From an alpha proteobacterium BAL199 (lineage in GTDB: Bacteria; Pseudomonadota; Alphaproteobacteria; Thalassobaculales; Thalassobaculaceae), in assembly GCA_000171835.1 (NCBI GenBank), contig ABHC01000002.1, positions 62,001 through 126,000 of the forward strand: 64,000 nt of DNA, read 5' to 3'. This document shows positions 56,064-64,000 of this stretch, piece after piece. Both the position numbers and the translations under genes were made by a program. The notes under the pieces were generated by a model. The model had not been told where the DNA came from. It was given only the letters and a program-made list of their open reading frames with translations, and searched no databases. The first letter of the stretch is position 1. Each line of letters starts with the position of its first letter.

Positions 56064-56855
56064 CTATTGCGCAACCACAAGGAACACACTGGGACTGATC
56101 GCGGTCTCGCCGACGAACGGGTAGGCGAGATGCAGCACGACAATCAAATGCATGACCAGGAAGCTTATCAGAATTGCCGACATCAGGCCCTGAATAGCGA
56201 CATTGGCCGACCCCAGGAACCAGGGGAACACGATCGCCAGGGCCGTGCCCATGCCGAGCAGCACCCAGACCAGGGAGACCAGACTGCGCGATACAGTGGT
56301 CAGCCTAAAGCTGCGACTCTCATTGACCTGCCGAACCCATTCCACGGTGTTTTGCTGAAGGGCCTGCTGGGCGTTGGTGATCGGCTCGATCTTCAGGAAA
56401 ACATCAGACAGTTGTCGGAATCGGTGCGTCACTTCGAAGCTCGGAATCCCGACGCTCATCGTCCGCCATTCCTTCTCGACGACGGCCCGTGCGTACTCCC
56501 GCACGGCGGATGTCATGCGAACCCGGTCGTCGGACTGGCTGGGTAGGTCGTAGACCTCTGCGGCGCGATCCAGCATTACCAACGCGGCCACTTCCTTCTG
56601 CACTGTGGTCTGGGCGTCGGTGTAGCGGTCGAAAGCTCCGATCAGGGCGAGCGCCAGGGTGACGGCGTAGACCTCGCCCAGAAAGCCGAACTTGATGCCG
56701 CCGATTGCGTTGTTCGGCTCCAACTGGAAGGGCGTATAGATCGTGTTGACGATCCAGGTGCCCAGCACCGAGATCAGCACCGCGATGCCGATCAGCAGCG
56801 GGACTGCGATGTCGAGCGGGATCCGGGCAAGAAGGACGGCGAGTTCGTAGGTCAT
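56064..56855 (-). CDS. DUF4239-like (bestrophin-like) membrane protein
   Basis: A 263-residue membrane protein with four hydrophobic helices, two at each end: VPLLIGIAVLISVLGTWIV and a second near 55-72, then LVWVLLGMGTALAIVFPWFL and LMSAILISFLVMHLIVVLHL. A helical soluble segment with conserved-looking charged residues lies between. The layout fits DUF4239. It follows the His-rich protein gene by 36 bases, so it may be a late gene of the RND operon. Confidence 0.78.
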   Translation of the reverse strand: MTYELAVLLARIPLDIAVPLLIGIAVLISVLGTWIVNTIYTPFQLEPNNAIGGIKFGFLGEVYAVTLALALIGAFDRYTDAQTTVQKEVAALVMLDRAAEVYDLPSQSDDRVRMTSAVREYARAVVEKEWRTMSVGIPSFEVTHRFRQLSDVFLKIEPITNAQQALQQNTVEWVRQVNESRSFRLTTVSRSLVSLVWVLLGMGTALAIVFPWFLGSANVAIQGLMSAILISFLVMHLIVVLHLAYPFVGETAISPSVFLVVAQ

Positions 56856-56891
56856 GGGCTAGCTATATCGCAATCCGTTCTTGCGTGAGGG

Positions 56892-57323
56892 TCATTTCGG
56901 GTGAACGTCGGCCTTGCCGGTGTGGGTCTTGCCGGAGACCACGAGACGCAGCACCATGTCGAGGTCAGCCCCCGGCGCCGTTGCGAAGCCCAAAGTACCT
57001 TCCAGACGATCGTCGACGACCGATAGAGACACCTTCTTGCTCGCTCCGGAGACGACGAAGATCGCGTCGCCCTTGCTAACCTTCTTGCTGATGTCCCTGC
57101 CGTGCTCTTCGTAAACGTAGGCAACGATCTTGCCGTCGGCGATAACGACCTCGACGTCGTACGAGCCGACTTCGGCGATGGTGCCGCCGTGTTTCGCGAC
57201 AGCCTCATGATCATGTTTGTGTTCGTGCTTCTGATCTGATGCAGCAAACGCAACGGTCGCCATGCTGAGTGGCATGGATATGACGGCCAGAAAGGCGGCG
57301 GTGCGAACGAACGTCGTGATCAT
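56892..57323 (-). CDS. Secreted His-rich protein of the efflux operon
   Basis: A 143-residue periplasmic protein. The signal peptide ends near TVAFAA (about residue 27). A metal-binding stretch HEHKHDHEAVAKHGG follows, then a beta-rich domain (VGSYDVEVVIADGKIVAYVY). It resembles small periplasmic metal-binding proteins accompanying Cus/Czc systems. It lies between the RND permease and the DUF4239 gene in the same direction. Confidence 0.82.
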   Translation of the reverse strand: MITTFVRTAAFLAVISMPLSMATVAFAASDQKHEHKHDHEAVAKHGGTIAEVGSYDVEVVIADGKIVAYVYEEHGRDISKKVSKGDAIFVVSGASKKVSLSVVDDRLEGTLGFATAPGADLDMVLRLVVSGKTHTGKADVHPK

Positions 57324-57352
57324 GGGGCATTTCTCCGTGTGGGTATTTGGGC

Positions 57353-60300
57353 TTAGTAGGCTTCCTTCAGGCCGACGCGGCCGGCGTTGTCTTCGGTCAG
57401 ATTGATCAGGGCGCTCTTGCCGAACATCTTGAACAGCACTGGGGTCAGCAACGTGTCGAGGGTCAGCGTGCTGATGAGGCCACCGAAGATCACCACGGCG
57501 ATCGGGTGGAGGATCTCCTTGCCGGGATCGTCACCGCCGAATAGCAGCGGGATCAAGGCCAAGCCGGCCGCCAGCGTGGTCATCAACACAGGAGCGAGGC
57601 GTTCCTCGCTGCCGCGCAGCAGCAGCTTGTCACCGAAAGTTTCGCCCTCATGCAGTACAAGGTTGATGTAGTGGCTGATCTTCAGGATGCCGTTGCGGGC
57701 AGTGATACCGGCCAGAGTAACGAAGCCGAACAGGCTGGCGATCGACAGTGGAAGGCCGACAATCCACAGGGCGCCGACGCCGCCGATCATCGCCATCGGG
57801 ACAATTGCCATGATCATCAGCGTCAAAGACACGTGTCGGTAACGGCTGTACAGCACCACGAAAATCATCGCCAGCGAGATGGCGGCCAGCACCATGATCG
57901 ATCGTGAAGCCTCTTCCTGAGCTCGGAAGGTGCCGTCCAGGTCGGTGAAGTAACCGGGAGGCATCTGGGTCTCCGCGACAATCTTGCGAATTTCCTCCAC
58001 GACACGGCTCATGTCGCTGCTGTCCGCGTTGGCCCGGACCACGATGCGCCGGCGCGTGTTCTCCCGCTGCACGTTGTTCGGCCCGTCGGTCTCCCGGACC
58101 TCGGCAAAAGTCGACAACGGAATGCGGCCGCGCGGTGTCTCGACCAGCAGTCCGGCAAGCCCTTCGGTCGTCCGATCCGCATCGTGCATCCGGATGACGA
58201 GATCGAAACGCCGCTCGCCATCGAGGATCTCCGACACGGTTTCGCCCATGGTCAGGCTTTGCAGCGCCTCGGTGATCGAGCTCGGGGCCACGCCGTAACT
58301 GGCTGCCCGATCGTAGTCGACCGCAATCTCGATCTGCGGGATTCGCGCCTGGGTCGCGACGGCTACGTCGCCGATCCCGGGAACGGTCTTGAGCTTCTGC
58401 TCGAACGAGCCGGCGAGCGACCGCAGCGTATCCAGGTCGTCGCCGAAGATCTTCAGCGCGATCTTCGCCCGGACCCCGGAGATCATGTGGTCGATGCGGT
58501 GGGACAGCGGTTCGTCCAGCAGGACACGCACCGGCAGGGAGGAGAGACGTTGACGGATGTCCTGTCGGATCTCTTCGTCGGTCCGATCGGCGCGCCGCTG
58601 CCTGACGTTGACCTCAGAGACGTTGATGCCCTCGGCGTGCTCATCCAACTCGGCGCGCCCGGTCCGCCGGCCCACGGTGACGACCTCCGGCACTTGCATG
58701 ATGAGCCGTTCGACCATTCGTCCGATGCGGTTTGATGCCTCCAGCGAAATGCCGGGGCTCAATTCGGCCAGGACGACGATCGAACCCTCGTTCATCGTCG
58801 GCATGAACACCCGCGGAATCCAGATCAGGGTCACCCCGACGAGGACGACAGCCGAGAGCGCGCCGATTGCCACCGCTCGCGTGCGGGCAATGGCCCATCC
58901 CACCACGTGGCGGTTGATGCGTTTCAGAAATCGCAGGACCAGGCCATCTTCGTCCTCCAATATCTTGGAGTTTGAGAGCAGGAAGTAGCAGAGCACCGGC
59001 GTGACCGAGATCGCGGTTACCAGGCTCGCGAGGATCGCCATGACATAGGCGGTGGCGAACGGCGCGAACATCCGGCCCTCGATCCCGGACAGCGCGTACA
59101 GCGGCAGCAACACCACGACGATGATGATCGTGGCAATGAGAATGCCGGATCGAACCTCCATCGACGCCTCGGCGACGACCCGTATCGCTGGGCGTGGATT
59201 TGGCAGCAGTGCATTCTGGCGCAGCCGTCGAAACACATTCTCGACGCCGACAACCGCATCGTCCACCAGTTCGCCAATCGCAATGGCAAGGCCGCCGAGC
59301 GTCATGGTGTTGATGGTCTGGCCCATGAAGCTGAGCACCAGAATCGCGGCACAGGCCGAGATCGGGATGGCGGTGAGCGAGATGATCGTGGTCCGGGCGT
59401 TCATCAGGAAGATGAACAGCACGATCGTGACCACCACCGATGCCTCGATCAGAACCTGCTCGACGTTCTCGACGGACGCCGTGATGAAGTCGCCTTGGTC
59501 ATAAATGATGTCGCGGAACTTCACGTCGCGCGGGAAGTTTTGGCTGATTCCGGCCATCGCCTGCTTCACGGACGCCACCAGCGACGTGCTGTCCGCACCC
59601 GGCTGCTTCATGACCGATACGATGACCGCCGGTTCCGCCATATACCCGGCGTCACCGCGTTTGACACGCGGCTCGAACTCGACGTCGGCAATCTGGCTCA
59701 AAGCGATGGAGACGCCGTGCCGTTCGGCGACGATCAGGTTGCGCAGATCGTCCAGCGCCCGAGTTCGGCTGACGTTGCGGATCACGTATTCCCGGTCGTG
59801 CTGATTGACGAAGCCGCCGCCGGTGTTGGCGCCGAACTGGTGCAGTGCGTGGGACAGATTTTCCAGGCTGACGTCCAGAGACATCATCTGGCTTGGGTTC
59901 GGTTTGACCCGGTATTGCCGTACTTCACCACCAATCGGGATGACCTGCGCAACTCCGGGAATGGTGAGCAGACGCGGTCGGATCACCCAATCCACCAGTT
60001 CCCGGAGATCCATGGCGGAGGTGGAGTCGGAGGTGAACGCCATCAGCATGATTTCGCCCATGACTGACGACATCGGTGTCATGAACGGCACCAACCCGGG
60101 GGGCAGGGAGTTCGTGATCTGCCCCAGCCGTTCGACTACGAACTGCCGGTCGATATAGACGTCCGTGTCCCAGTCGAATTCCAGATAGACCACCGACAGG
60201 CCGGCGCCGGACGTGCTGCGGACCCGCTGCATGCCTGGTAGCCCGCTCATCGCGGCCTCGATCGGATAGGTGACTAGGGACTCGACCTCTTCCGGTGACA

Positions 60301-60466
60301 GACCTTCCGCCTCGGTGATGAGTGTCACCATCGGCCGTGTCAGATCCGGAAGCACGTCGATCGGCATCGCCCTGAGCGATATCAGCCCATAGATCACCAG
60401 CCCAAGCGCGACGATCAGTACGAACAGGCGATGGCGCAGGCTCTGCTCAACGGTGTAGGCAAACAT
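57353..60466 (-). CDS. Heavy-metal efflux RND permease, CusA/CzcA family
   Basis: A 1037-residue inner-membrane RND pump, which uses the proton gradient to expel metal through a tripartite complex. Twelve helices and two large periplasmic loops are in place. The helix-4 proton-relay signature is GGLAIAIGELVDDAVVGVEN, close to the CusA/CzcA form. The exact metal (Cu, Ag, Zn, Co or Cd) cannot be settled from sequence alone. It is preceded by a His-rich membrane-linked gene and an HlyD-type adaptor. No outer-membrane channel gene is in the operon. Confidence 0.94.
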   Translation of the reverse strand: MFAYTVEQSLRHRLFVLIVALGLVIYGLISLRAMPIDVLPDLTRPMVTLITEAEGLSPEEVESLVTYPIEAAMSGLPGMQRVRSTSGAGLSVVYLEFDWDTDVYIDRQFVVERLGQITNSLPPGLVPFMTPMSSVMGEIMLMAFTSDSTSAMDLRELVDWVIRPRLLTIPGVAQVIPIGGEVRQYRVKPNPSQMMSLDVSLENLSHALHQFGANTGGGFVNQHDREYVIRNVSRTRALDDLRNLIVAERHGVSIALSQIADVEFEPRVKRGDAGYMAEPAVIVSVMKQPGADSTSLVASVKQAMAGISQNFPRDVKFRDIIYDQGDFITASVENVEQVLIEASVVVTIVLFIFLMNARTTIISLTAIPISACAAILVLSFMGQTINTMTLGGLAIAIGELVDDAVVGVENVFRRLRQNALLPNPRPAIRVVAEASMEVRSGILIATIIIVVVLLPLYALSGIEGRMFAPFATAYVMAILASLVTAISVTPVLCYFLLSNSKILEDEDGLVLRFLKRINRHVVGWAIARTRAVAIGALSAVVLVGVTLIWIPRVFMPTMNEGSIVVLAELSPGISLEASNRIGRMVERLIMQVPEVVTVGRRTGRAELDEHAEGINVSEVNVRQRRADRTDEEIRQDIRQRLSSLPVRVLLDEPLSHRIDHMISGVRAKIALKIFGDDLDTLRSLAGSFEQKLKTVPGIGDVAVATQARIPQIEIAVDYDRAASYGVAPSSITEALQSLTMGETVSEILDGERRFDLVIRMHDADRTTEGLAGLLVETPRGRIPLSTFAEVRETDGPNNVQRENTRRRIVVRANADSSDMSRVVEEIRKIVAETQMPPGYFTDLDGTFRAQEEASRSIMVLAAISLAMIFVVLYSRYRHVSLTLMIMAIVPMAMIGGVGALWIVGLPLSIASLFGFVTLAGITARNGILKISHYINLVLHEGETFGDKLLLRGSEERLAPVLMTTLAAGLALIPLLFGGDDPGKEILHPIAVVIFGGLISTLTLDTLLTPVLFKMFGKSALINLTEDNAGRVGLKEAY

Positions 60467-60517
60467 AGGGCGGCTCTCCGCTGGGCTCGTTTCACTCGCC
60501 GACCGGCGAGCGCCGGA

Positions 60518-61186
60518 TCAGACCAGACCAGTGGCCGCGATCATGGTGACGATGCCAACACCGGTGACCCCCAAGCCGATCCACCGGCGGCGACCGGTTC
60601 CGCGCAGGCCGGTCACCGCTCCGAACAGCGCGATTAGTCCGGCGGCGGCCGGCAGAACGAACGGCCGTGCGCCGTTCCAGAGCGCGACCTGCGCGCCGGT
60701 CGACTTGCCGGCGGTCGGGCCGTGATCGTGGCCTTCGTGGCCTCCCTCAACCGCGCCCGACATGTGGGCAAGCAGAACTTCCTCCCGATCGCCGGACACT
60801 ACTGTGGCGATCAGTTCGACGGTTTCTGCGTCCTCAACCGACAGACCCTCGGGCGGCCAGGGGGACACAACGTACAATCCCGGGGCGGTTTCCTCGGCGG
60901 TTACCAGCGCGTCTCCGGCGAAGATCTCAATACGCGCGTCCTTGGCTGGGGCGTTGGTCTCGGTGTTGTCGAGAAAGATCACCAACTGGCCGGCCTTCGG
61001 CAGCGCGACGAGCTGGAAATTTGCGCCGACTGCAAATGCTCGGGCCGGAATGTCCGCCATACCCGCAGGCTTCTCGGCCTCGCCGTGATTGTGCCCCTCG
61101 TGTTGGGCGAAGGCGTTGGGTGCCGACGACAAGGCAAAGCCTAGGACAAGCACCAATACCGAGATGAAGGATCTGCCACTCATCAC
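60518..61186 (-). CDS. His-rich periplasmic protein with C-terminal membrane hairpin
   Basis: A 222-residue protein with a signal peptide (ending near NAFAQ) and two His-rich segments, HEGHNHGEAE just after the cleavage site and EGGHEGHDHG before the membrane part. A beta-rich domain lies between them, and two helices end the chain. It overlaps the adaptor gene by four bases (ATGA), a coupled arrangement. Likely a metal-binding accessory factor for the RND pump. Confidence 0.85.
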   Translation of the reverse strand: MMSGRSFISVLVLVLGFALSSAPNAFAQHEGHNHGEAEKPAGMADIPARAFAVGANFQLVALPKAGQLVIFLDNTETNAPAKDARIEIFAGDALVTAEETAPGLYVVSPWPPEGLSVEDAETVELIATVVSGDREEVLLAHMSGAVEGGHEGHDHGPTAGKSTGAQVALWNGARPFVLPAAAGLIALFGAVTGLRGTGRRRWIGLGVTGVGIVTMIAATGLV

Positions 61187-62952
61187 CGGATCTCCGACAA
61201 CAAAGTAGCGCCGCTGACGACGACCCGTGCACCTTCCGGCAACCCGGCTTCAATGGATACGACTGAGCCGTCAACCGGCTTCCATCGGACACGGTAGGTC
61301 TCGAACCGTTCAGCGGAGGTCGCGGCCCACAAGCCGGTCTCGCCGTTGCCGCTGCGCACCAACGCGCTGCGCGGGACCAGGACGCCCTCGGTGACAACGG
61401 GCTCATGCACCAGAACCGTCACACGTTCGCCAATCCGCAGCCCGGAGACCGGTTGCTGAACACGGAACTGAAGCGGTGCGGATTGCTGCGTCAATGTCCA
61501 ACCCGCCCCTTCGTAGCTAAGCGCCAGGGACGCGCCGCTGGATCGCTGCGCCGTGGCCCCCTTGATCGTTGTCGGCGGTTCGCTGCTGAACCAGTCGGCC
61601 TCCACCCACAGCCGCTGCTCGTCGACGATTTCCCAAAGCAAATGCTGAGCTTCCACGACTTGACCAACTCGAGCGTCGGCCCGAGCGACTACACCATTGG
61701 CCGAAGCGAGGATTGGTTCGCGACCCTCGAGCCCCTCAACAAGGGCGTCCCGGTGACGGCGCAGCTTGTCGAGTTCGAGGCGAATCGACAGAATTCGCCC
61801 CTGCCGGAACGGAAGCAGCGGCAGTTCGCGAGACCGCGCCAGTTCCAGTTCCTTTTCGGCGACTTCGCCGCGTAGCGTTGCGATCTCGGCCTCCATCGAT
61901 GCGCGATCGCGGTTGGACCAGATCGGCCGAAGATAGACGAGAACCTCGCCTTCCGTGACCCGCTGGCCGAGGCGCGGCAGGCCCCAGTCCACAGCCTCGA
62001 TCCGCCCGTCCTGACTCGCCTGGACGAGGCCGGACGCCGTCGGATCAGCGATCACATGGCCGATCAATGTACGGCTGGACGTAACGCCGCCCTTGCACGG
62101 ATACCCGGTTCGGATTTGCAACAGCCGCTGAGCAACCTTTGGCAGGAACACCGCACCGTCGGGCAACCGAACGGCCGGCTCCGACATCAGTCCCAACTCC
62201 GTAAGCTTGGAAAGCGTGGCGGACTCCGTCTCGCGAGGTTCCTTCAACGTCAGGGCCGGCCAGACGCAGACAGCATCAGTCTCTGCTGGACTGCTTTCGC
62301 TGCGTCGCTGTACCGGGGCCGAGCTCACGGAAGCCTTCTCGAGCCGAACGCCAGTCTCGAGCGTTTTGGCCGCTGTGGCGGCTGCGACAACTGGAGGAAC
62401 TCTCAACTGGGTGCCGGGCTTGCTGAAGCCGACACTGGTTGGCGTCGATCCCTTGGACGGCCCTTCAAGCGATGGTGTGAGGTTCGCCTGTCCGGTTCCA
62501 GTCCAGGCGCCAAGCCGGGCGTCTTCCGCGGCAGTGGGTGCTTGCGACAGCGCCGGGGCCCGCGCAGACCCAGCCGTTGGTTCGGTTTGAACCGACACGA
62601 TACCGAGTGAGGTGACAATATGAGTCCCGACGATGCCGCTGGTCTGCAGCAACTCGCTGCCGAGGTAGTAGGCACCAAGCGCCAACTGCCAACTGGTAGC
62701 CGAAACTGTATCGGCAACAGCAAGCGCCGTTGTGCCAGTCGACTCGACCATTGATGGAGATTTTGCGTCGGACTCCTGAGCGACGACCGACCCATTTGGT
62801 GCCGGTGCCGCGACAGCCAAGTCAGCCAGGGGCACTGGCAAGGGTGCACTACCGACGTTCGACCGATCCAACGCGGATCCAGCCGACACGTAAACACCCA
62901 TAGCTAAAGCGGCCGCTGTGACGGCTGCTGCCCCGATCGCTCCGCGTCGCAT
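61183..62952 (-). CDS. RND efflux periplasmic adaptor (HlyD/CusB type) with long N-terminal extension
   Basis: A 589-residue adaptor. Residues about 315-589 hold the normal lipoyl/hairpin/barrel part: IEAVDWGLPRLGQRVTEGE, a coiled hairpin (MEAEIATLRGEVAEKELELA), VVARADARVGQVVE and VLVPRSALVRS. The first 310 residues are unusual: a signal-type start, then a low-complexity Ala/Ser/Pro/Thr-rich stretch and a Cys-containing segment (DAVCVWPALTL to GYPCKGG). A ribosome binding site (GGAGGGG) precedes the ATG. It is the first gene of the operon and divergent from the P-loop gene. Confidence 0.88.
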   Translation of the reverse strand: MRRGAIGAAAVTAAALAMGVYVSAGSALDRSNVGSAPLPVPLADLAVAAPAPNGSVVAQESDAKSPSMVESTGTTALAVADTVSATSWQLALGAYYLGSELLQTSGIVGTHIVTSLGIVSVQTEPTAGSARAPALSQAPTAAEDARLGAWTGTGQANLTPSLEGPSKGSTPTSVGFSKPGTQLRVPPVVAAATAAKTLETGVRLEKASVSSAPVQRRSESSPAETDAVCVWPALTLKEPRETESATLSKLTELGLMSEPAVRLPDGAVFLPKVAQRLLQIRTGYPCKGGVTSSRTLIGHVIADPTASGLVQASQDGRIEAVDWGLPRLGQRVTEGEVLVYLRPIWSNRDRASMEAEIATLRGEVAEKELELARSRELPLLPFRQGRILSIRLELDKLRRHRDALVEGLEGREPILASANGVVARADARVGQVVEAQHLLWEIVDEQRLWVEADWFSSEPPTTIKGATAQRSSGASLALSYEGAGWTLTQQSAPLQFRVQQPVSGLRIGERVTVLVHEPVVTEGVLVPRSALVRSGNGETGLWAATSAERFETYRVRWKPVDGSVVSIEAGLPEGARVVVSGATLLSEIR

Positions 62953-63165
62953 GGACGCCCCTCCTGCTCCTTATGCCCGTTCTGGGTACCGGACACTAAC
63001 TTAACTCGACCGGTGATGCCCCATCAATAACTTAGACGTGGTCGCGAGTGTTCCGGTGGGGCTGGCGATGCCACCACTGGCTGGTCGCCGACAAGCCCCG
63101 ACCAGTTGACCTGATCTTCCAAGATCTGGCAAGCATGATTCAGGCCAAAGTACGGAACAGCGAAC

Positions 63166-63984
63166 ATGCGACGCATAACCGCCGACGAACTCGTAATGGT
63201 ACAAGATCCTTCGGCGGTACCGAAGGATAAGCGTCTTTCGAACGCGTCGCTGCTGATTTTGGTCGGCCTGACCGGCGCGGGCAAGTCTACTACCGTCGAG
63301 CGATTGACCAACGATCTGCCGGTTGCGGCACTCCTGCCCGATCGGCGGTCGGTGACCGACGAGTTGATCCTTCCGATGATGACAGGGAACAGGTCGCCGG
63401 TGTCGGACCGTGTCGAGCGGTTCAGGTTGACGGCGGCGTTCAAGGAACGGCATCCCGGCGGCATGGGCGACGTTCTGCGGTGGCTGACTCTGCCTGCCGT
63501 CCTGCCGTCGGGGGCCATTCTGTTCGACGGGCTGCGGGGCGAAGCGGAGGTTACGTCGGCGTTAGCGTTGCCGGCGGCGCGGTTCCTTGTGCTGGAGTGC
63601 GCGCCGGAGGAACGGCTGTGGCGTCTGTGCGGTCGGAACGACCCCTTCGACGGCACCCATGGTCGTGAAACTGCCGCGACAGGCGAGGGCGCAGAGTCGA
63701 TCCGTGCAGGGCTGGTCGAGCAGAAGTTTGACTCCCTGGTGTCCGGCGATGTGCTCGATCGACTCACGCGGTCGCTGGCTGATCTGAACATCGATCCGGC
63801 TGTCGTGTCGCGCGGCGCGGCGATTATCGTCGAGGAGTCCCGACACTATGACCCTGACGCGGCGACAGCGGCGCTGCGCCGTCTGGCGCCGAACCGAACT
63901 CTGGTGGTTGACACAGCGGCGACCCGGCCAGCTGACGTTGCCGCTGCAGTCGCGGCCAAATGGCCCGACCTGATGGATGTTTAG
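63166..63984 (+). CDS. P-loop NTPase/kinase-like protein, unknown
   Basis: A 272-residue protein with a Walker A loop GLTGAGKST in the N-terminal strand-helix unit (about residues 34-42) and FDGLRGEAE as a likely Walker B region. The C-terminal half ends with RTLVVDTAATRPADVAAAVA, typical of kinase-type or RapZ-like lids. No membrane helix or signal peptide is seen. The start at 63166 is weakly supported; an ATG ten codons later is possible. It is divergent from the RND operon with a 213-base gap. The function is not clear. Confidence 0.78.
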   Translation: MRRITADELVMVQDPSAVPKDKRLSNASLLILVGLTGAGKSTTVERLTNDLPVAALLPDRRSVTDELILPMMTGNRSPVSDRVERFRLTAAFKERHPGGMGDVLRWLTLPAVLPSGAILFDGLRGEAEVTSALALPAARFLVLECAPEERLWRLCGRNDPFDGTHGRETAATGEGAESIRAGLVEQKFDSLVSGDVLDRLTRSLADLNIDPAVVSRGAAIIVEESRHYDPDAATAALRRLAPNRTLVVDTAATRPADVAAAVAAKWPDLMDV

Positions 63985-64000
63985 GCGACGCGTGCGCAGG

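Overview
This is a high-GC chromosomal window from an alphaproteobacterium, most like the Rhodospirillales-type marine or soil lineages. The pointers are the aerobic cobaltochelatase gene cobN, a dicarboxylate beta-oxidation operon with the Rhodopseudomonas pim gene order, and two proteins of the alphaproteobacterial Mic60 (COG4223) type. Genus cannot be fixed from the sequence. No rRNA, complete tRNA, transposase, phage gene or CRISPR array was seen.

Layout. 0-5.2 kb: a cobalamin riboswitch, cobW and cobN, all on the minus strand. 5.3-6.3 kb: a small secreted protein and a DNA repair methyltransferase. 6.3-13.2 kb: a conserved transglutaminase / ATP-grasp-alpha-E / transglutaminase-DUF2126 cassette. 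13.3-22.2 kb: assorted housekeeping and accessory genes (M24 peptidase, ZntB-like and VIT-type metal transporters, an XRE-TolB-TPR protein, cytochrome c, acetyltransferases, an AtzH/amidase pair). 22.2-29.1 kb: a pim-like operon (pimF, thiolase, two-subunit acyl-CoA dehydrogenase, extra acyl-CoA dehydrogenase). 29.3-30.2 kb: a zinc-type CDF exporter. 36.3-41.6 kb: an IclR-controlled catabolic island (epimerase, IclR, ThDP enzyme, TIM-barrel isomerase, SDR). 54.9-63.0 kb: an HME-RND metal efflux operon with His-rich periplasmic partners, followed downstream by a DUF4239-like protein and a homocitrate-synthase-like enzyme.

The most unusual content lies on both sides of the IclR island, at 30.2-36.2 kb and 41.6-54.9 kb. 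Most genes here resemble nothing I can name. The two sides are linked by shared families: short secreted proteins with paired glycine-zipper helices, and a helical domain ending in an IRxRRW(F/Y)N motif that occurs in two proteins 8 kb apart. The left side also has an MlaF-like ATPase fused to an MlaE-like permease, with a membrane-anchored periplasmic partner and no recognised MCE gene. The right side has two Mic60/mitofilin-like proteins flanking a polytopic membrane protein, an orphan ParA-type ATPase, a periplasmic ABC-type binding protein with no cognate transporter, a membrane-anchored TPR protein, and an MFS transporter fused to a duplicated periplasmic sensor.

My working reading is that these genes form a previously undescribed membrane-organising system: Mic60 for curvature or contact sites, an Mla-like module for lipid supply, glycine-zipper proteins for membrane packing, and ParA for positioning. 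That reading is inference from family membership and gene neighbourhood. Boundaries, names and functions for these unknown genes should be treated as hypotheses.
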